Shown: positions 4,947-5,222 of the stretch, one piece after another
Layout: every line of letters starts with the position of its first letter
Numbering within the stretch: the stretch's first letter is position 1
NCBI GenBank assembly: GCA_011192055.1
Contig: DUES01000033.1
Span: 1-5,222, forward strand
Source of the DNA: Dehalococcoidia bacterium
GTDB lineage: Bacteria; Chloroflexota; Dehalococcoidia; Dehalococcoidales; Fen-1064
Reading direction: 5' to 3'
DNA length: 5,222 nucleotides
Translations under genes and position numbers: made by a program
Notes under the pieces: generated by a model
Databases searched by the model: none
Seen by the model: the letters and a program-made list of their open reading frames with translations, nothing else
Told to the model about the DNA's origin: nothing

Positions 4947-5222
4947 ATGGTTGTATCATTGCGACCGGAAACAAAGCCGGGGACTTCCCTCAAGTCTCTG
5001 GTGACTGGATTTGTACTTACCAAGCAAACTGATGGATTAAGTCCTCGAACTGTAGAATTCTACTCTGAGAACCTCAAGCGTTTCCTCTGGTATACCTCAA
5101 AGCAGGAATGGTCTGATGATATCCGCACGCTCACGGAATGGCATATCAGGGAATTCCTGGGATATGTAGCAAATGAGAAGTGCCGATGGGGATTGGAAGG
5201 CAACGGCTCGGAAACTTCTCAA
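4947..5222 (+). CDS. Tyrosine recombinase/integrase, N-terminal part (runs off right edge)
   Basis: The frame is open for 92 codons from ATG 4947 to the edge. An in-frame TGA (4941-4943) two codons upstream fixes the 5' limit of the frame. After a short basic lead (MVVSLRPETKPG) comes an N-terminal SAM-like, core-binding phage-integrase domain: LVTGFVLTKQTDGLSPRTVE (18-37), then FYSENLKRFLWYT, LTEWHIREFLGYV (62-74) and a WGLEGNGSETSQ end. The GLSPRTVEFY helix and the later T-x-WHIREFL helix are typical of XerC/D-like integrases. The catalytic domain with its R...HxxR...Y residues would lie beyond the window, so activity cannot be judged. The ribosome site is weak: only a G-rich GGGCGGG about 15 nt upstream. 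In the family the protein cuts and joins DNA at att sites; its place beside tRNA-Pro suggests that tRNA is the target. Confidence 0.85.
   Translation, partial: MVVSLRPETKPGTSLKSLVTGFVLTKQTDGLSPRTVEFYSENLKRFLWYTSKQEWSDDIRTLTEWHIREFLGYVANEKCRWGLEGNGSETSQ

Larger units (their letters stand above)
4833..5222 (+). mobile_element. Left end of a probable tRNA-Pro-integrated element (extends beyond window)
   Basis: From the last base of tRNA-Pro to the right edge the sequence consists of a 114-bp non-coding spacer with repeats, followed by the start of a tyrosine recombinase in the same orientation. Integrase beside the tRNA 3' end is the standard architecture of islands and prophages using tRNA sites. 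No cargo is visible, so whether it is phage, conjugative element or a decayed remnant cannot be told. Confidence 0.55.

Noticed and set aside
4940..5032. 30-codon ORF beginning at the ATG 7 bp before the integrase start
   Set aside because: It has no ribosome site or similarity, and it overlaps the integrase frame, which carries the recognisable domain.
1..5222. CRISPR array or tandem-repeat system
   Set aside because: No regularly spaced repeats were seen; the only repeat pair is the two 14-bp copies near the integrase.

Overview
The window reads like chromosomal DNA of an anaerobic bacterium. Three features suggest this: a CooC/MinD-type maturation ATPase, MobB (molybdenum cofactor), and a COG0731-type radical SAM enzyme beside an IscU/NifU-like scaffold. 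The mix and the integrase style remind me of Chloroflexota (Dehalococcoidia) or other anaerobic sediment bacteria. That placement is an impression from protein style, not the result of a search.

Layout. (1) 1-314, + strand: the C-terminal end of an MFS transporter, cut by the left edge, converging on the next block. (2) 363-3116, - strand: a tight four-gene operon, in transcription order IscU/NifU-like scaffold, MobB, radical SAM protein, CooC-like ATPase (gaps of about 20 bp and one 8-bp overlap). (3) 3275-4575, - strand: a two-gene unit, a COG1237-type metallo-beta-lactamase-fold protein overlapping by ATGA with a YggS/PLPBP pyridoxal-phosphate protein. (4) 4576-4755: a divergent intergenic region with a candidate promoter for each side. 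(5) 4756-4832, + strand: a complete tRNA-Pro(GGG) with encoded CCA. (6) 4833-5222, + strand: a repeat-bearing spacer, then the first 92 codons of a tyrosine recombinase running off the right edge. This is the classic left end of an element integrated at a tRNA gene.

How the genes may work together. The four-gene operon combines a scaffold, a cofactor GTPase, a radical SAM enzyme and a metal-insertion-type ATPase, so making or inserting a metallocofactor is the natural guess. Two of the proteins lack hallmark metal ligands. The scaffold has Gly for the first cluster cysteine, and the CooC-like ATPase lacks the CXC metal site and has Arg for the signature Lys. The set may therefore be a diverged version of known maturation systems; this is inference.

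The other main point of interest is the tRNA-Pro/integrase junction. It carries two near-identical direct repeats whose core is the reverse complement of part of the tRNA anticodon arm, and it probably marks the start of a genomic island beyond the window.
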